DNA from: Thermoanaerobaculia bacterium
Lineage (GTDB): Bacteria; Acidobacteriota; Thermoanaerobaculia; Gp7-AA8
Direction of reading: 5' to 3'
Assembly: GCA_017883205.1 (NCBI GenBank)
Contig: JADGNZ010000003.1
Location: 62,001 to 126,000 of the forward strand
DNA length: 64,000 nt
Under the pieces are notes generated by a model. That model was not told the DNA's origin. It made no database searches and saw nothing but the letters and a program-made list of their open reading frames with translations. Both the position numbers and the translations under genes were made by a program. This document shows, one piece after another, positions 41,905 to 50,948 of the stretch. How positions within the stretch are numbered: the first letter of the stretch is position 1; every line of letters starts with the position of its first letter.

Positions 41905-44558
41905 TACTCCTTCGCGTCGAACCAACTCCGCCCGTAGTGCGCATCGACTTTGAGCGGCACGGCGAGCGGGAAGATGTTCTCCATCGTCTCTTTCACGATT
42001 CCCGCCACGTCAGCGGCGCGCGTCTCCGGCACCTCGATCACGATCTCGTCGTGAACAGTCAGAAGCATCTGCGCAGCGTTCTCCAGCCGCTCGTCGAGAG
42101 CAATCATTGCCAGCTTCAGGATGTCCGCGGCCGTTCCCTGAATCGGCGCATTCGTGGCCATCCGTTCGGCGTTGCCGCGCACGGTGAACGACTTGTTGTG
42201 GATCTCGGGGATGTAGCGGACGCGCCCGAAGAGCGTCGTTACCTTCCCACTGCGCCGCGCTTCCTCGAGCGTCCGGTCCAGATACTCCTGAATCTTCGGA
42301 TAACGGCCGAAGTAGGCGTCGATGAAATCCTTCGCCTGGCTGGTGGGGATGTTGAGCTCATTTGACAGGCGGAAGGCCGACATGCCGTAGAGCACGCCGA
42401 AGTTGATCGTCTTCGCAGCGCGGCGCTGATCGTGCGTGAGCTGATCCTCCGGCACGTTGAACATCTTCGACGCCGTGGCGCGATGGATGTCCGCGCCGCG
42501 TTGAAACGTCTCGATCAGATCGGGATCCTGCGAGATGTGCGCGAGGATGCGCAGCTCGACCTGCGAGTAGTCGGCCGCGAGCAGGACATTCCCTTCCTCA
42601 GCGATGAACGCCTTTCGGATCTCACGTCCCAGCTCGGTGCGGATCGGGATGTTCTGAAGATTCGGATCAGACGATGACAAGCGCCCTGTTGCCGCAACGG
42701 CCTGGTTGAACGACGTGTGCACACGGCCGTCCGCGGCGACGAGTTGGGGAAGCGCATCGATGTACGTCGACTTGAGCTTATGCAGTTCGCGATGCGACAG
42801 GATCAGGCGGGGCACCGCGAAGCCGTGGCTCGCTAACTCCTGTAGCACGTCCACCGACGTCGAGAAGGCTTTTGTTCCCTTCGTTTTCTTCGAGACCGGG
42901 TACTGCAGCTTCTCGAAGAGAATCTGGCCGAGTTGCTGCGGCGAGTTGATGTTGAACTCCATCCCCGCCTCGGCGTAGATCTCTGTCTCGAGTTTTGCGA
43001 GCTGCTGCGCCATGTTGTTGGACGACTCCCGCAGCAGACCGGTATCGATCTTGATGCCGCGCGCTTCCATCCGCTGCAACACTGGAACGAGTGGCATCTC
43101 GATACGGTCGTAGATGTCGGTGAGAGCGGGCTCGCGGCCCAGTTCGGGTGCAAGCACCTCTTTCAGCGCCATCGCCACATCCGACTTTTCGCCGAGGTAT
43201 TGCTGGTAGGGCGAAAGTGCAGTGGAACCGATCTCGTGATCGAGCGCGAAAAGTGGAGCGGTCTCGACAACGTCTTTGCGCGATTCGACGTCCTGCTTCA
43301 GACGGTCGCGGGCGACGTTGCCCAAGGCGTGACTGGGCAGGCCGGGATTGATGACGTACGACATGATCATCGTGTCGGCGATGCGCGCCGGCAGCGGCCA
43401 GTGGTTCGCGGCCAGCCGGCGCAACTGAAGCTTGATGTCGTGCGCGACGAAGAGGCGGTCGGAGCGAAGCATTTCCTGCAACGCCTCGCGAAGCTCGGCA
43501 GTGCCGCCGGCGGAGCTTGCGATCGGGACGATCAGCGATTCCGCCTGCTTCGTCGACAGCGACGCCGCCAGCAGATCATCGTGACCGTCAGCCGTGACCG
43601 ACTCGAACCATATCGCCACTTCGGTGGCGCCGGCGATGAAATCGCGCACCTCGCCGGCGGTCGCAGCGATTCGGTACTCGCGCTCGACCGGCGGCGCCTG
43701 CGGCAGAAACTCCTGCATTAGCGAGGCGAACTCGAGACGCGAGAAGACGTCGTGCAGCTTTGCGCGGTCAGGCTCCTGCCGTTTGAGTTTCTCGAAGTCG
43801 ATGTCGTCGACCGGCAGGTCGCACTTAATGCGGGCGAGCTCGCGCGACATGAATGCTTTGTCGCGGTTCTCATCGAGCTTCTTGCGTTGCGCCGGTTTGA
43901 GTTTGTCGAGATTCTCGTAAACGCCTTCGAGCGAGCCGTACTCCGTGATCAGCGCTTTCGCGCCTTTCTCGCCGATACCGGGAACGCCGGGGATGTTGTC
44001 GATGGCGTCGCCCCAGATGGCCATAACGTCGACGACTTTCTCGGGTGGCAACCCAAATGCGCCGGCGACTCCATTCGCGTCGTAAAGGACTTCGCGGCCG
44101 GTGTGAAAGAGCTTGATGCCGTCGCCGACGAGCTGGAAGAAATCTTTGTCCGAGGTGGCGAGAACGACGTCGTAACCGCGGTCGCGCGCGACGCAGGCAA
44201 GCGTGCCGAGAAGATCGTCCGCTTCCCAGTCCTGAACGCCGATCACCGGGATGCCGAAACCCTCGAGTACTTCGTTAACGAGCGGCAACTGGATGGCCAG
44301 ATCGTCGGGCATCGGCCGGCGGTCTTTCTTGTAGTCGGCAAAGGCCTCGTGGCGTGTCTTCGCGCCGCTGATGTCGAACGCCACTGCGATGCAATCAGGC
44401 TCGAAGTCCTTCAGCAGCTTCTTGAGCGTTTGCGTGAAACCGTAGACCGCGTTCGTGGCCAGACCTGCGGAGTTCGTCAGGTTGCGGATGGCAAAGTAGG
44501 CGCGGTAGACGTTGTTGGAACCGTCGACGAGGAAGAGGGTTGGGCGTTTCGGCGGCAT
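41904..44558 (-). CDS. polA: DNA polymerase I
   Basis: 884 residues with three domains. 5'-nuclease (~1-290): DGSNNVYRAYFA, DWEADDLLG, TSDKDFFQL and DNIPGVPGIGEKG. Polymerase (~480-884): motif A AADYSQVELRILAH, motif B RRAAKTINFGVLYGM, motif C TVHDEIVIEV. The central proofreading fold (~300-460) has lost the catalytic acids: the Exo I FDTE site reads IWFES, Exo II reads HDIKLQL, and Exo III YLGEKSD. It is therefore probably inactive, as in Taq. It acts in Okazaki-fragment processing and repair. Confidence 0.96.
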   Translation of the reverse strand: MPPKRPTLFLVDGSNNVYRAYFAIRNLTNSAGLATNAVYGFTQTLKKLLKDFEPDCIAVAFDISGAKTRHEAFADYKKDRRPMPDDLAIQLPLVNEVLEGFGIPVIGVQDWEADDLLGTLACVARDRGYDVVLATSDKDFFQLVGDGIKLFHTGREVLYDANGVAGAFGLPPEKVVDVMAIWGDAIDNIPGVPGIGEKGAKALITEYGSLEGVYENLDKLKPAQRKKLDENRDKAFMSRELARIKCDLPVDDIDFEKLKRQEPDRAKLHDVFSRLEFASLMQEFLPQAPPVEREYRIAATAGEVRDFIAGATEVAIWFESVTADGHDDLLAASLSTKQAESLIVPIASSAGGTAELREALQEMLRSDRLFVAHDIKLQLRRLAANHWPLPARIADTMIMSYVINPGLPSHALGNVARDRLKQDVESRKDVVETAPLFALDHEIGSTALSPYQQYLGEKSDVAMALKEVLAPELGREPALTDIYDRIEMPLVPVLQRMEARGIKIDTGLLRESSNNMAQQLAKLETEIYAEAGMEFNINSPQQLGQILFEKLQYPVSKKTKGTKAFSTSVDVLQELASHGFAVPRLILSHRELHKLKSTYIDALPQLVAADGRVHTSFNQAVAATGRLSSSDPNLQNIPIRTELGREIRKAFIAEEGNVLLAADYSQVELRILAHISQDPDLIETFQRGADIHRATASKMFNVPEDQLTHDQRRAAKTINFGVLYGMSAFRLSNELNIPTSQAKDFIDAYFGRYPKIQEYLDRTLEEARRSGKVTTLFGRVRYIPEIHNKSFTVRGNAERMATNAPIQGTAADILKLAMIALDERLENAAQMLLTVHDEIVIEVPETRAADVAGIVKETMENIFPLAVPLKVDAHYGRSWFDAKE

Positions 44559-44570
44559 CAGAGCGCGATT

Positions 44571-44849
44571 CTATGACGGCGGGATCGGCTCCCCCATCAC
44601 CTGATCGCGGGCGGCTTCAACGGCGGCCAGAATCTCCTGGTAAAGATGAAAGGCCAGATCGCTACCGATCGGTTCCGCCGCGCCGCGATTCACCACCTCG
44701 GCAATCTGCGCGGAGAGGTACGACGCCAACGGCAAACGATCGCCTGACTGATGAAGCTGCCGGAAGCCGAAGATCAGCTCTTCCCGCAGGGTCTCGCGGA
44801 ACGATCCGTTGGCAACGTCGTTCTCGAGATTCTCGTAGTCGACGTTCAT
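44571..44849 (-). CDS. Small unrecognised protein after the metallopeptidase
   Basis: 92 residues from ATG 44849, overlapping the upstream stop as ATGA. The longer frame lies inside the upstream gene and is rejected. The protein is acidic and helical (NDVANGSFRETLREELIFGF, SDLAFHLYQEILAAVEAARD), with no signal or membrane segment. It is probably a cytoplasmic companion of the coupled gene. The function is unknown. Confidence 0.55.
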   Translation of the reverse strand: MNVDYENLENDVANGSFRETLREELIFGFRQLHQSGDRLPLASYLSAQIAEVVNRGAAEPIGSDLAFHLYQEILAAVEAARDQVMGEPIPPS

Positions 44850-46012
44850 CGCAGGAACGACTCCATCAACTTGTCGTCGGCTCCGTACGCGGCTTTCACG
44901 TGCGAGCCATCGACCTCCATGCGAGGATCGAGTCCCCGCTTGCGCAGGAAGGCGTCGTAGGCATCGCGGAAGGTTCGCGCGTGTGCAACATCCTGCCATT
45001 GCGTGTCGACGAGGACGGTCGTGTCGCATCGCAGATTCTGCGTAACGGTGACCCGATCGTCGACCCATCCGGCTCCGGCGTTGCCGACGAGGAAGCGCCA
45101 GTGAAACTCGCCGAGATGCTCGACGGTCAGAGCGCCAGGAAGGGAGGATTCGTCGTCGAATGCGGGCGGCGAGGCGGCAGACCCGGCCAGGCGCGTGAAG
45201 TACTCCGAGGGGTGCAGCACCTCGCGCGTGGACCGCGGCGGATTCTCATCCATGCTGTCGATCATCTTCCAGCCGCCGCGCCGGTAACCTTCGATTACGA
45301 GCTTCAACCCTTCCGCATACGGGAACTTCAGCGACTCGGCGAAGTAGCGTGGCGTGCCGGGATCGATCGTGGCATCCGCGGCGTTCATCGACGACGTGAG
45401 AATGTCCAACGCTTCAGGGCTGGCCATCACGTCGCTGATCTTCTGCCCCATGTGATCGAGGACGTAGTCGAGCATGACGAACGTGGCCTCGCCTTCCATC
45501 AGCGCGTGCAATGCCAGGCTGCCGTCGGTGTCTTTCTGCAGCGCGAGGTCGCGCGCACCGGCATGGAAGCGCTGATCCTGAAGCGCGTGGGTGAGCTCAT
45601 GGATCACGACCGACTCACGCATCGTGTCATTGTCCAGGAGCCCGCCGGCAGCCGACGGCATCCGATCGAGCGCGAAGTAGGTGTGCGTCAGCGGATCGTA
45701 GAAAGCCAGCACCTGTGACTGGTAGAGATCGAGCATCGTGCGCACGAGATCGGACGAGCCGGCGTCGACGAGTTGCAGCGCGCGCAGAATCAGGGCGTAG
45801 TCATCCGGTGAATATGGCAGCGACTTCTCCATCTGAGCGCGCAGCACTTTTGGCAGCTCGGCGCGTGTGATCGTGCGCTGCGTGACGGGATGGTCAAAGG
45901 TCAACCCACGCAATCGCTCGACGGTTTTCATCTCCGTTTCGAGCGAGGCTGCGTGCGCAGTCGCGGAGAGAAGCACGAGTGCGGCAGCAAACGTTGTCAG
46001 GCGGCGGAACAT
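44846..46012 (-). CDS. Secreted HExxH zinc metallopeptidase-like protein
   Basis: 388 residues with a Sec signal peptide (MFRRLTTFAAALVLLSATAHA). Near residue 138, VVIHELTHALQDQRF gives the zincin HExxH motif, and LMEGEATFVMLDY about 30 residues later supplies the third acidic ligand of a gluzincin-like site. ALLALYQSQVLAF-like helices precede it. The family resembles uncharacterised periplasmic or extracellular metalloproteins found in Acidobacteriota and Myxococcota. The substrate is unknown. The end overlaps the next gene as ATGA. Confidence 0.7.
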   Translation of the reverse strand: MFRRLTTFAAALVLLSATAHAASLETEMKTVERLRGLTFDHPVTQRTITRAELPKVLRAQMEKSLPYSPDDYALILRALQLVDAGSSDLVRTMLDLYQSQVLAFYDPLTHTYFALDRMPSAAGGLLDNDTMRESVVIHELTHALQDQRFHAGARDLALQKDTDGSLALHALMEGEATFVMLDYVLDHMGQKISDVMASPEALDILTSSMNAADATIDPGTPRYFAESLKFPYAEGLKLVIEGYRRGGWKMIDSMDENPPRSTREVLHPSEYFTRLAGSAASPPAFDDESSLPGALTVEHLGEFHWRFLVGNAGAGWVDDRVTVTQNLRCDTTVLVDTQWQDVAHARTFRDAYDAFLRKRGLDPRMEVDGSHVKAAYGADDKLMESFLR

Positions 46013-46108
46013 GGGGATCGGAACGGCGCGGATCTGCGGGCGATTCCGGTAGGAGTAAAGAGCGAAAGGGGAACGTGAACGAATCGATAACCTTTAGCGC
46101 TCAACAAC

Positions 46109-46150
46109 TTCCCTCTTCTAACTTCACCCTTCACTCTTCACTCTTCCCCC
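46109..46150. repeat. Heptamer repeat TTCACTC
   Basis: TTCACCC, TTCACTC, TTCACTC and TTCCCCC follow at 46123-46150 with a 7-bp period, preceded by a degenerate TTCCCTCTTCTAAC. The array lies in the divergent gap before the anti-sigma kinase gene. Confidence 0.8.
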
Positions 46151-46178
46151 TTTACAATGCCGCCGGCTCAAAGACTGA

Positions 46179-46631
46179 ATGGAACGTGACGGCGAGCGGA
46201 TAGAGATCACCATCAGCAGTCGGTTCGAGAACATCGAGCTCGTGCAGGTGATCGCGGAACATCTCTGTGAAAACGCGGGGATGGATGAAGATGGTTCGCA
46301 CTGGATCGGCATGGCCGTCCGCGAGGCAGTCGCGAACGCGATCAAACACGGTAACAAGCTTGACATCAAGAAGAAGGTGAGCGCCGTCTTCGAGTTGAAT
46401 GGTCACGATCTGGCCATCACGATATCGGATGAAGGCACGGGATTTGATCCGACGGCGGTGAGCGATCCGCTGAATCCTCAGAACCTGATGAAAACGAGTG
46501 GCCGCGGCATTTTCTACATGCGTACGTTCATGGATCAGATCCGATATTCGTTTCAGGACGGCGGCGGAACGTCGCTGATCATGACCAAGAACCTGGCCAA
46601 AGGAACCGGTATGGCCACCGGAAAAGCCTGA
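46179..46631 (+). CDS. Anti-sigma-type serine kinase (RsbW/SpoIIAB fold)
   Basis: A 150-residue GHKL ATPase: N box EAVANAIKHGN, G1 DEGTGFDP, G2-like GRGIFYMRTFMD, with no sensor domain. RsbW-type proteins bind a sigma factor or phosphorylate a STAS antagonist. The next gene encodes such a STAS protein, 54 bp downstream, so the pair is a partner-switch module. No sigma factor is adjacent. The short C-terminus ends TKNLAKGTGMATGKA. Confidence 0.88.
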   Translation: MERDGERIEITISSRFENIELVQVIAEHLCENAGMDEDGSHWIGMAVREAVANAIKHGNKLDIKKKVSAVFELNGHDLAITISDEGTGFDPTAVSDPLNPQNLMKTSGRGIFYMRTFMDQIRYSFQDGGGTSLIMTKNLAKGTGMATGKA

Positions 46632-46685
46632 TATCTTCCGCGTCCGGCGATCTTCGGGCCGCGAACGCAAACAAAGGAGAATGAC

Positions 46686-47021
46686 ATGAAAGCCACCACT
46701 CGCGACGTAAACGGAATCGAGATCATCAAGCTCGATGGCAAAATCACGATCGGCGCGGGCGACCAGCAGCTTCGCGACGTCATCGCCAATGCCGTTGCCA
46801 ACGGCAAGAACAAGATCCTGCTCGATCTCTCAGGGGTGACGACGATCGATTCATCAGGCATCGGCGAGCTCGTCGGCTCGTATACGACCGCCACGAATCG
46901 CGGCGGCAAGCTCAAGCTGCTCCATCTGCCCGCCAAATTGAACGAACTGCTGCACGTCACGCAGCTCATCACCGTCTTTGAGGTCTACGAAAACGAGGAC
47001 GAAGCCGTCAAGAGTTTCTGA
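46686..47021 (+). CDS. STAS-domain anti-sigma factor antagonist
   Basis: 111 residues. The phosphorylation segment is LDLSGVTTIDSSGIGELVGS, with the serine pair in the usual loop, and DGKITIGAGDQQLRDVI forms the front sheet. It is expected to bind the preceding kinase when unphosphorylated and to release a sigma factor or other target. A good Shine-Dalgarno (AAAGGAGA) lies just before the ATG. Confidence 0.9.
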   Translation: MKATTRDVNGIEIIKLDGKITIGAGDQQLRDVIANAVANGKNKILLDLSGVTTIDSSGIGELVGSYTTATNRGGKLKLLHLPAKLNELLHVTQLITVFEVYENEDEAVKSF

Positions 47022-47175
47022 GGTTCGGGGGTGGGTTGCGGGGAGTGGGGAGTGGTAGCCATGAGTACATGACTCCTACTCCCTGCGCCCCGCTCCTCAC
47101 TCCTGAATAACGCCGTTTCCACTTCGGGCGCGGCTCCTTCCCACACCCCACCCCCAACTCCCCACCCCCCGAACC
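47021..47175. repeat. Inverted repeat with heptamer core between STAS gene and lipoprotein gene
   Basis: The left side reads AGGTTCGGGGGTGGG, then GGGGAGT twice with a 7-bp period. The right side ends CCCCACCCCCCGAACCT, complementary except for one extra G. The 120-bp centre carries further C-rich heptamers (CTCCTAC, CTCCTCAC). No gene is seen. Confidence 0.7.
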
Positions 47176-47847
47176 TCACGTCCCCGGCTTGCGTCGGGTA
47201 GTCGTTCCAGTCGGCGCACCTTCCATCAACGCCGGCCGCGGAGATGTCATCCAGCGCATCGGGAGCGCATTCGTCGTCACTGTCTCATTCCCCTCGACCC
47301 ACTTCGGGAAGATCTCCGCGGCGAGCTGCTTGTCTCGCACCGCTTTCTCGGGGATGTCGATCAGACGCATGAACGGGCGCGGATCGCCGAGGAAGTTGAT
47401 GCGAAGCTGCAGCTTGTTCGGCCGCGGCGTCCAGGGAGACTGGAACGAAACGGCGACATTGATGTGCGCTCCCCCGTTGAACGAGCGCCGCGATCCGGAC
47501 GGAATCGAGATCAGGCGCGGAAGAAACTCTTCGCCTGGAATCTCCGAGCCGATGTCGATCGTCACCGTTCGCGTGTCCGGATCGTAGTTGGCCAGAGGAA
47601 TCAGATCCGCGATGAGGATCGGCCCGGCCCGCTGGTTGGTGACGTCGTACTTGATGGCGAGAGTCATGCCCTGCCTCATCTCGTCGCCGTAGATCTCGGC
47701 GTCGACGCGGACATCGTTCTCCGTGCCGACCATGCGCCGCGCCTCCTTCATGTCGATGTTGCCCGGTGTCTCAGAAGGCGCCGGTGGCGACGTCGAGGTG
47801 CAAGCCGCGGCAAGCAGGAGTGCCAACGCGCAGAGAGATCGTTTCAT
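47176..47847 (-). CDS. Putative lipoprotein
   Basis: 223 residues with a lipoprotein signal MKRSLCALALLLAAAC. After a Ser/Pro/Thr-rich linker the protein is mostly beta (MTLAIKYDVTNQRAGPILIA, RTVTIDIGSEIPGEEF). No catalytic motif is visible. It is convergent with the STAS gene and separated from it by the repeat. The function is unknown. Confidence 0.65.
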   Translation of the reverse strand: MKRSLCALALLLAAACTSTSPPAPSETPGNIDMKEARRMVGTENDVRVDAEIYGDEMRQGMTLAIKYDVTNQRAGPILIADLIPLANYDPDTRTVTIDIGSEIPGEEFLPRLISIPSGSRRSFNGGAHINVAVSFQSPWTPRPNKLQLRINFLGDPRPFMRLIDIPEKAVRDKQLAAEIFPKWVEGNETVTTNALPMRWMTSPRPALMEGAPTGTTTRRKPGT

Positions 47848-47911
47848 CAGCTCACCTCCGCAGGCAAATTACTACTGATCGCTTGCGGAAGTAGAAAACA
47901 AATGTAGAAAT

Positions 47912-47938
47912 GAAAAGGGCCTCCCGCGCGGGAGGCCC
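47912..47938 (-). terminator. Rho-independent terminator after the RRM gene
   Basis: On the minus strand GGGCCTCCC (47938-47930), loop GCGC, GGGAGGCCC (47925-47917), then TTTTC. It ends the RRM-protein transcript. Confidence 0.85.
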
Positions 47939-47963
47939 AATGAGTTACCAACGAACTGATCGA

Positions 47964-48461
47964 TCAGAGACCGCGTTTCTTCGCGCGGATGTTGCGCCGA
48001 CTGCCTTTCGGCTTGCCACCGCCGCCACCGTACGCTCCGCCGCCGCCACCACCGCCGTAGCCACCACCACCGCCACCGCCGTAGCCGCCGCCACCACCGC
48101 CGCCGTAACCGCCACCGCCGCCGCCACCGCTGTAGCCGCCACCGCCAGCACCCCGGCCAGCGCCACCGCCGCCGCCAAACGAACGGCCGCCGCCGGCGCC
48201 GCCAGCACGAGGCGGGCGATCCTCGGCGGCATTCACGCGAAGTGCGCGGCCACCGAGGTCATGTCCATTGAACTTTTCAATCGCCTTCGCCGCATCCTCA
48301 TCGGACTCGAACTCGACGAACGCAAACCCGCGGGGTCGACCCGACTCGCGATCGGTCGGAAGAAACACGTCTCGTACCGTTCCGACCTGCGCAAACAACG
48401 CTTCGACCTCGTCGCGCGTCGTGTTGAAGTCGAGATTCCCTACGAAAACCTTGGAAGCCAT
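47964..48461 (-). CDS. RRM RNA-binding protein with glycine-rich tail
   Basis: 165 residues from ATG 48461 (MASKVFVGNLDFNTTRDEVE), which has a GAGGAG about 8 nt upstream; the longer frame adds an unlikely leader. Residues 1-~82 are one RRM, with RNP2 KVFVGNL and RNP1 RGFAFVEF. The tail is nearly pure glycine with Tyr, Ser and Ala (AGGGGYSGGG) and ends RNIRAKKRGL. Bacterial RRM proteins of this type (cyanobacterial Rbp, others) bind single-stranded RNA and are often cold-responsive. The Gly tail is encoded by GGC/GGT-rich repeats. Confidence 0.93.
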   Translation of the reverse strand: MASKVFVGNLDFNTTRDEVEALFAQVGTVRDVFLPTDRESGRPRGFAFVEFESDEDAAKAIEKFNGHDLGGRALRVNAAEDRPPRAGGAGGGRSFGGGGGAGRGAGGGGYSGGGGGGGYGGGGGGGYGGGGGGGYGGGGGGGAYGGGGGKPKGSRRNIRAKKRGL

Positions 48462-48619
48462 CAACATCTCCTCTTCTGCGGCTAATGCCTGCCATCGATG
48501 GCTTCCGGCTTTCCGCGCGCCGAAGTGTATCGCGTTGCACACGACATGTGCGTGGGAAAACTCGGATTTACCGCGAAGCGCCTTGCTTTATCGCACACCT
48601 CCCCCAGCAGGGAGGTAAC

Positions 48620-50416
48620 TCAGTCGATCTTCAACACTGCCAGAAAAGCCTCCTGCGGAATCTCGACTTTCCCCACCCGTTTCATCCGTTTCTTTCCCTC
48701 TTTCTGCTTCTCGAGGAGTTTGCGCTTGCGCGAGATGTCGCCGCCATAACACTTGGCGAGGACGTCTTTGCGCATCGCTTTCACGGTTTCGCGGGCGATG
48801 ATTCGATTACCGATGGCTGCCTGCAAAGCGACTGCGAACATCTGGCGGGGGATGAACTCTTTCATCTTTTCGACGAGGAGCTTTCCGCGCGCGTATGCCT
48901 TCTCCTTGTGCACGATGAGAGAGAGGGCATCGAGCGGGTCCCCGTTGATCAGAATGTCCATCTTCACCAGATCGCTTTCGCGGTAACCCACGAACTGGTA
49001 ATCGAGCGAGGCGTATCCGCGTGAGATCGATTTCAGCTTGTCGAAGAAATCGAGGATCACCTCATTCAACGGCATCTCGTACACGATCATGACTCTGTTG
49101 GCGCTGACGTACTCGAGCTTCTTCTGTACGCCTCGCCGATCCGTCGCAAGCGCGAGAATCGGGCCAACGAATTCATCGGTCGTGAGGATGGTCGCTTCGA
49201 TCCACGGCTCCTCGATCGAGCTGATGTATGCGGGGTCGGGCATCTTCTGCGGATTCTCGATCCATATCTCATCGCCGTCGGTCTTCTGGATGCGATAGCG
49301 CACGCCAGGCGCGGACGTGAGCAGTTCCAGATTGAACTCGCGCTCCAGCCGCTCCTGAATGATCTCCATGTGAAGCAGTCCGAGAAAACCACATCGGAAA
49401 CCGAAGCCGAGGGCGAGCGAGCTCTCCGGCTCGTAGCTGAACGATGCATCGTTGAGTTTGAGCTTGCCAACGGCGTCACGCAGGTTCTCGTAGTCGTCGG
49501 TGTTGATCGGGAAGATGCCGGCGAAGACCATCGGCTTCACTTCCTCGAAACCCGGCAGCATCGGCGGCGATGCGTTCGCGTTCGTGATCGTGTCGCCGAT
49601 CTTGGCCTGGACGATGTCTTTGATGTTGCCGGAGAAGAAGCCGACTTCGCCAACGCCGAGGCTGTCGACCAGCTTGATCTTCGGCGTGAAAACGCCCATC
49701 TCGGTCACTTCGTAGATGCGATCGGTCGAAAGAAATTTGATGCGCATCCCTTTGCGAATCTCGCCATCGACGACGCGTACCAGACACATGACCCCGCGGT
49801 AAGAGTCGTACCAGGAGTCGAACAGGAGCGCGCGCAGCGGACCGTTCGCATCACCCTTCGGCGCGCTGATCTTCGTGACGATCTTCTCGAGGATCTCGTC
49901 GACGCCGATGCCCGACTTCGCGGAGGCAAGAACGGCGTCGTGAGCATCGAGTCCGATCACGTTCTCGATCTGCTCGCGCACCTTCTCCGGCTCTGCCGAT
50001 GGCAAGTCGACTTTGTTGATGACCGAGAGAATGTCGAGATTGTTGGCGATGGCGAGGTAGCTGTTCGCCAGCGTCTGCGCCTCGACGCCCTGCGTGGCAT
50101 CGACGACGAGCACCGCGCCTTCGCACGCGGCCAGACTGCGCGAGACCTCGTACGAAAAATCGACATGGCCCGGCGTGTCGATCAGGTTGAAGACGTAGTC
50201 CTGGCCGTCCTTTGCCCGGTAGTTGAGATTGACCGCGCGGGCTTTGATCGTGATGCCACGCTCGCGCTCGAGGTCCATGTCGTCGAGCATCTGCTCGTGC
50301 ATTTCACGGCCTTCGACAGCGCCCGTCTTCTGCAGCAGACGGTCCGAGAGCGTCGTCTTGCCGTGGTCGATGTGGGCGATGATCGAGAAATTACGGATGA
50401 ATTTGGGGTCTGGCAT
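48620..50416 (-). CDS. lepA: Elongation factor 4
   Basis: 598-residue translational GTPase: [55 protein letters not shown] and VINKVDLP. The C-terminus has the LepA-specific [22 protein letters not shown]4 can back-translocate ribosomes and is conserved in most bacteria. The gene is transcribed alone, with about 80 bp between it and the GNAT gene. Confidence 0.96.
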   Translation of the reverse strand: MPDPKFIRNFSIIAHIDHGKTTLSDRLLQKTGAVEGREMHEQMLDDMDLERERGITIKARAVNLNYRAKDGQDYVFNLIDTPGHVDFSYEVSRSLAACEGAVLVVDATQGVEAQTLANSYLAIANNLDILSVINKVDLPSAEPEKVREQIENVIGLDAHDAVLASAKSGIGVDEILEKIVTKISAPKGDANGPLRALLFDSWYDSYRGVMCLVRVVDGEIRKGMRIKFLSTDRIYEVTEMGVFTPKIKLVDSLGVGEVGFFSGNIKDIVQAKIGDTITNANASPPMLPGFEEVKPMVFAGIFPINTDDYENLRDAVGKLKLNDASFSYEPESSLALGFGFRCGFLGLLHMEIIQERLEREFNLELLTSAPGVRYRIQKTDGDEIWIENPQKMPDPAYISSIEEPWIEATILTTDEFVGPILALATDRRGVQKKLEYVSANRVMIVYEMPLNEVILDFFDKLKSISRGYASLDYQFVGYRESDLVKMDILINGDPLDALSLIVHKEKAYARGKLLVEKMKEFIPRQMFAVALQAAIGNRIIARETVKAMRKDVLAKCYGGDISRKRKLLEKQKEGKKRMKRVGKVEIPQEAFLAVLKID

Positions 50417-50453
50417 TGCGCGGCGTGCGGTCTAACACGAAGATCCGCGATTG

Positions 50454-50948
50454 TCATCCCTGAGAGGAATCCAGCAACTTCTCCACAATCACGACATCAC
50501 GCCAGATTCCATCGAGCTGCCCGTGACGTTCGTAAACGCCCACTTCGCGGAATCCGATTGAACGGAGAAGGCTGCGGCTGGCGGTGTTCTCGACAAAAAC
50601 ACGCGATACGAGCTTCCAGAAACCGGCGGTGCGGGCAGCGATAAACAGCGCTTCCATCGCCGCCCGGCCGGCGCCTCGCCCTCGCGCCGCGCGGGCGGCG
50701 TAAACCGAGAACTCGGCGATGCCGGCGTAGCAATCGCGGGGACGGTAGGTCGATGTCGCGGCGAACGCGATCAGCTCGCCGTCATCATCATCAACGACGA
50801 CGACCGGGTGGCGTCCGTCCAGCCACTGCACCACATCATCCGCGGTGCGGTGGCGCGTCTCGAACGTCGCTACCCGGTCGTCGATCCCTTCGTTGTAGAT
50901 GCGCGCGATCGCCGGGGCATCGGCGACCGCGGCATCACGCGTTTTCAT
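50454..50948 (-). CDS. GNAT acetyltransferase, phosphinothricin/ArsN1-type
   Basis: 164 residues from ATG 50948 (MKTRDAAVADAPAIARIYNE), overlapping the S46 peptidase stop as ATGA. The acetyl-CoA motif is AARGRGAGRAAMEAL, and the IYNEGI and RHGQLDGIWRDVVIVEKLL blocks match Pat / arsinothricin N-acetyltransferase-like proteins. The substrate could be an amino-acid analogue. The coupling with a peptidase gene offers no clear hint. Confidence 0.85.
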   Translation of the reverse strand: MKTRDAAVADAPAIARIYNEGIDDRVATFETRHRTADDVVQWLDGRHPVVVVDDDDGELIAFAATSTYRPRDCYAGIAEFSVYAARAARGRGAGRAAMEALFIAARTAGFWKLVSRVFVENTASRSLLRSIGFREVGVYERHGQLDGIWRDVVIVEKLLDSSQG

